From: Planctomycetaceae bacterium
Lineage (GTDB): Bacteria > Planctomycetota > Phycisphaerae > Phycisphaerales > SM1A02
NCBI GenBank assembly: GCA_002685335.1
Contig: NYWY01000052.1
Coordinates: 1 to 64,000 of the forward strand
Length of the DNA: 64,000 nt
Reading direction: 5' to 3'
In this document: positions 59,373 through 64,000 of the stretch, one piece after another
Position numbering within the stretch: the first letter of the stretch is position 1
Layout of the letters: each line of letters begins with the position of its first letter
Made by a program: the position numbers and the translations under genes
The notes under the pieces: generated by a model
The model's input: the letters and a program-made list of their open reading frames with translations, nothing else
Databases searched by the model: none
Told to the model about the DNA's origin: nothing

Positions 59373-60763
59373 AGCGTCAGTCCGGTCCAGCGGCGGAAGA
59401 CGGCATCCGCGGGCTCACCCGCCTTCAACCCGGCGACGATTCCGGGAAAGACGCCATCTCCCGACTCCAGAAGCCTGGTCACCAGAATGAGGGCGAGACC
59501 ACGGGCGGCCCCGCCGGGACTCCACGCGGGGTCGTCATCGCGGACCGCGGTGATCCAGGCAGGATTTCGACCGGCGCGAATCGAGGCCACGGCGGCGGGT
59601 CGAAGCTCGGCCTCGACCCTCACCGGATCGGTCAGGAACGCTGCGGATGCTTCCGCGAATCCCTCGACCATCCAGGCGGGGAGCCGACGACCGCCATGGG
59701 CGGTGATGATGACGGCTCTTCCCGCGATCCGTGCTTCCTCGAAGTCTCTGACATCTCTGAAGTCCGTGACATCGGAAGAAGCCGGCCGGCCGGCGGCACC
59801 GACGGAGGGCGTGATCGCCCAGGGACCGGCCTCGGTCGGAAACAGCATGGAGGGATCTCCCTTCGACCACTGACGGCGGAAGAGGTCAGCCACGATCAGC
59901 CGGCAGTCATCGAAGTCCGACGGACGAATCAGCACCAACGCACCCGGGAACGGGCGAACATCGGGCGCGAAGCCCAGTCGGATCCGACACGAGCGCAGAA
60001 GGCGATCCATCCGAACACCGTGACGCGAGATCTCCTCCAGATCACCGTGGCCGACCGAGAGCGTCCAACCGGTCGAAACCATTGAGAGTCCGAGGCCCTC
60101 GGTCGCCCTTTCGACCGATGCCCGTTGTCGCCGGAGGGTCTCGGGAACCAGGATCGGATCGATCGGTCGGACCGGCGTCGGATCATCGTGAACCAGATGG
60201 GGTCGTCCGTTCTGGAGGGCCGCCGCCGAGGCCGCCTCCCGACGCGCGACACGCGCCTGCTTTCGCGTTTCGACCTCGGAATCGATCGACGAGCGAAGCG
60301 GCTCGCCTTCCGCACCCGACAGCCGGACCGCCTCCTCGATCGCCCGGCGGGAGATTTCGTCGTCTTCGATCACCGCGAGGATGATCGCCAGGGAAGCCGC
60401 CGAGCCCGGATCCCGATCCCGATCGGTGCGACGAAGAATCTCACGGCCCAGTCTGAGCCGATCCGACGACGCGATCTCGTTCCAGGCGACCATCCCTGAT
60501 TCGGTCAGGACCCCGGATTGATCGAAACCTCGCCAGGGACCGTTCTCAGACCAGGAACCAGGCTCCCCTTCGCCGCCGGTGCGAGGCCTGACTCGGAAGC
60601 GAAAACCCTGATCCAGGACTGGAATGGCAGGAAAATCGACGGAATTTTCCTCCGTGGTTTCGCTCGCCCTCACCCATCCACGTCCTCCACCATCCACATT
60701 GACGGGGATGCTTTCGCAGGCCGACCAGATACAGACCGTCAGGATGGCAGGGGCAATCCACAT
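59324..60763 (-). CDS. Exported protein resembling an inactive MA-type metallopeptidase
   Basis: The 479-residue product starts with a hydrophobic signal (MWIAPAILTVCIWSACES), possibly a lipoprotein, though the lipobox is not standard. Residues about 200-470 are mixed alpha/beta. RAVIITAHGGRRLPAWMVEG followed by FAEASAAFL has the layout of gluzincin/DUF1570 peptidases (HExxH then PxWLxEGxAE), but Glu of HExxH is Gly and the second His is Arg, so metal-dependent activity is unlikely. The N-terminal part contains helical ISRRAIEEAVRLSGAEGE-like text. It is divergent from clpC over about 207 bases. Family call tentative. Confidence 0.65.
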   Translation of the reverse strand: MWIAPAILTVCIWSACESIPVNVDGGGRGWVRASETTEENSVDFPAIPVLDQGFRFRVRPRTGGEGEPGSWSENGPWRGFDQSGVLTESGMVAWNEIASSDRLRLGREILRRTDRDRDPGSAASLAIILAVIEDDEISRRAIEEAVRLSGAEGEPLRSSIDSEVETRKQARVARREAASAAALQNGRPHLVHDDPTPVRPIDPILVPETLRRQRASVERATEGLGLSMVSTGWTLSVGHGDLEEISRHGVRMDRLLRSCRIRLGFAPDVRPFPGALVLIRPSDFDDCRLIVADLFRRQWSKGDPSMLFPTEAGPWAITPSVGAAGRPASSDVTDFRDVRDFEEARIAGRAVIITAHGGRRLPAWMVEGFAEASAAFLTDPVRVEAELRPAAVASIRAGRNPAWITAVRDDDPAWSPGGAARGLALILVTRLLESGDGVFPGIVAGLKAGEPADAVFRRWTGLTLQEWFDDSVVWFRFND

Positions 60764-60970
60764 TTCGAGACACGATACGGGAGAAATTCAAAAAAGGATT
60801 CCGCCCTCTCTGACGATCTCGGGTCGATTTGCCCCCCGCATCGCCCGATGAAGAGAGGACTCGTGCTTCGGCATGCGAGTTGCCCGTGAACAAATGGGCG
60901 GCTCCACGCGTTGAAGCTGATGCGTAGGATGCCGATGCACGGGGCAGATGCCCCCCATCAGGAGAAGCAC

Positions 60971-63538
<2,568 letters not shown>

Positions 63539-63567
63539 CCGAGTCGGATCCAACCTTCGCTCGATCC

Positions 63568-63607
63568 CCGCAGGGGGCCGTCCTGGACGGCCCCCTGCGG
63601 TTTTTTT
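63568..63607 (+). terminator. Intrinsic terminator of clpC
   Basis: A perfect 15-bp stem (63568-63582 with 63586-63600, loop CTG) is followed by seven T. It lies 30 bases after the clpC stop. Confidence 0.96.
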
Positions 63608-63662
63608 GCGCCGTCCGCGGACTCCTTCGACGAGGAGCATTCATTTTTCGCAAGATCATCGA

Positions 63663-63686
63663 TCCCGACTCGTTCCAGAGTCGGGA
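63663..63686. repeat. Inverted repeat in the clpC downstream spacer
   Basis: TCCCGACTC (63663-63671) and GAGTCGGGA (63678-63686) form a perfect 9-bp hairpin with loop GTTCCA. A second, perfect palindrome CCGGAATTCCGG lies at 63744-63755, overlapping a TTGACC (63739-63744). No T-tract follows, so these look like operators or a leader structure for the next gene. Nothing else is seen in the spacer 63608-63892. Confidence 0.5.
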
Positions 63687-63892
63687 GAACGTGGCCCGAA
63701 ACTCCTCGGAGCGAACGAATCAGGCCGGGCCGGGGGGCTTGACCCGGAATTCCGGAACCGTTCACCCCGATTCGACCGAAGACATTGTTGGATGGGCATC
63801 ACCCCTGGTTCGACCCTGGGATGAAACCACGGAACGTGCGGCACGAATCCCTGAAAGGGAACGATCCCCTGAGGATTGAAATCAACAAGACC

Positions 63893-64000
63893 ATGAGCAG
63901 CCTCGAGACCAGACCGACCGACGATTCCCAGCGCCCCGAACGGGGTGCACGGAACGGTTTCGGCTGGGGGTCTCGAATCGGGTCATGGCTCGGCGTGGCG
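63893..64000 (+). CDS. N-terminal part of an unidentified protein (cut by window edge)
   Basis: An ATG at 63893 opens a frame of 36 codons to the window end: MSSLETRPTDDSQRPERGAR then NGFGWGSRIGSWLGVA. A polar, charged N-terminus followed by a Gly/Trp-rich, more hydrophobic stretch suggests a membrane or exported protein. There is no clear ribosome site; GAGG lies about 18 bases away. The family cannot be told from 36 residues. Confidence 0.5.
   Translation, partial: MSSLETRPTDDSQRPERGARNGFGWGSRIGSWLGVA

Overview
The window looks like a chromosomal segment of a planctomycete, most likely class Phycisphaerae (Phycisphaerales-like). Three things suggest this: high G+C with strong G/C third positions; two secreted proteins ending in dockerin/EF-hand-like tails (D-x-N-x-D-G-x-V and a W near the C-terminus), a common ending in that group; and abundant large Ser/Thr kinases, DUF1573 and TPR proteins. 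The placement is inferred from style and gene content, not from a marker phylogeny. The genome has lipid A-type (LpxI), Lol-type export, TonB/ExbD and flagellar (FliM) genes, so the cell is diderm and probably motile.

Layout, left to right. 1-6.0 kb: propionyl-CoA/acyl-CoA metabolism on the minus strand (5' end of methylmalonyl-CoA mutase, 3-hydroxyacyl-CoA dehydrogenase, prpC, prpB), interrupted by plus-strand genes for an FG-GAP-like secreted protein and a CpcT/CpeT-type lipoprotein. 6.0-10.5 kb: a sigma factor followed by a membrane-anchored Ser/Thr kinase, then a coiled-coil membrane protein. 10.5-11.2 kb: a long non-coding stretch that folds into a large RNA with repeated identical hexaloops and a strong terminator. 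11.3-20 kb: SpoIID, a TPR protein with two RNA polymerase alpha-CTD modules, MATE, ComM, 3D-domain, TauE and DUF1573 genes. 20.2-22.6 kb: a second structured RNA with its own terminator, then a secreted dockerin-tailed protein. 22.8-27.1 kb: a second Ser/Thr kinase, a TVP38-type membrane protein and a small lipoprotein. 27.2-37.5 kb: a minus-strand gene-expression cluster reading nusA, infB, rbfA, a helical protein with a histone-H1-like tail, a large TPR lipoprotein, then yebC. 38-45.4 kb: fliM, dsbD, DUF4286, an O-antigen ligase-like protein and a WecA/MraY-type transferase. 45.4-52.4 kb: plus-strand run LOG, lpxI, TlyA-like methyltransferase, gyrA, STAS, ExbD and TonB-like. 52.5-64 kb: surE and a GT2 on minus, then nnrE, LolC/E-like permease, LolD-like ATPase and an MFS exporter on plus, a lipoprotein-like gene on minus, clpC with a perfect terminator, and the start of one more gene at the right edge.

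The strongest candidates for something undescribed are: (1) the ~530-nt RNA at 10.66-11.19 kb, with four hairpins of different stem sequence all capped by the hexaloop CGGGAA, reminiscent of CsrA/RsmA-titrating RNAs; (2) the LolC/LolD-like pair at 55.3-57.9 kb, in which both permease and ATPase carry an extra two-helix membrane insertion; (3) the TPR + alpha-CTD + alpha-CTD protein; (4) the H1-tailed helical protein embedded in the nusA-infB-rbfA operon; (5) the second structured RNA at 20.2-20.4 kb. I saw no rRNA, tRNA, CRISPR array, insertion sequence or prophage. All family assignments were made by eye from motifs and need a profile search to confirm.
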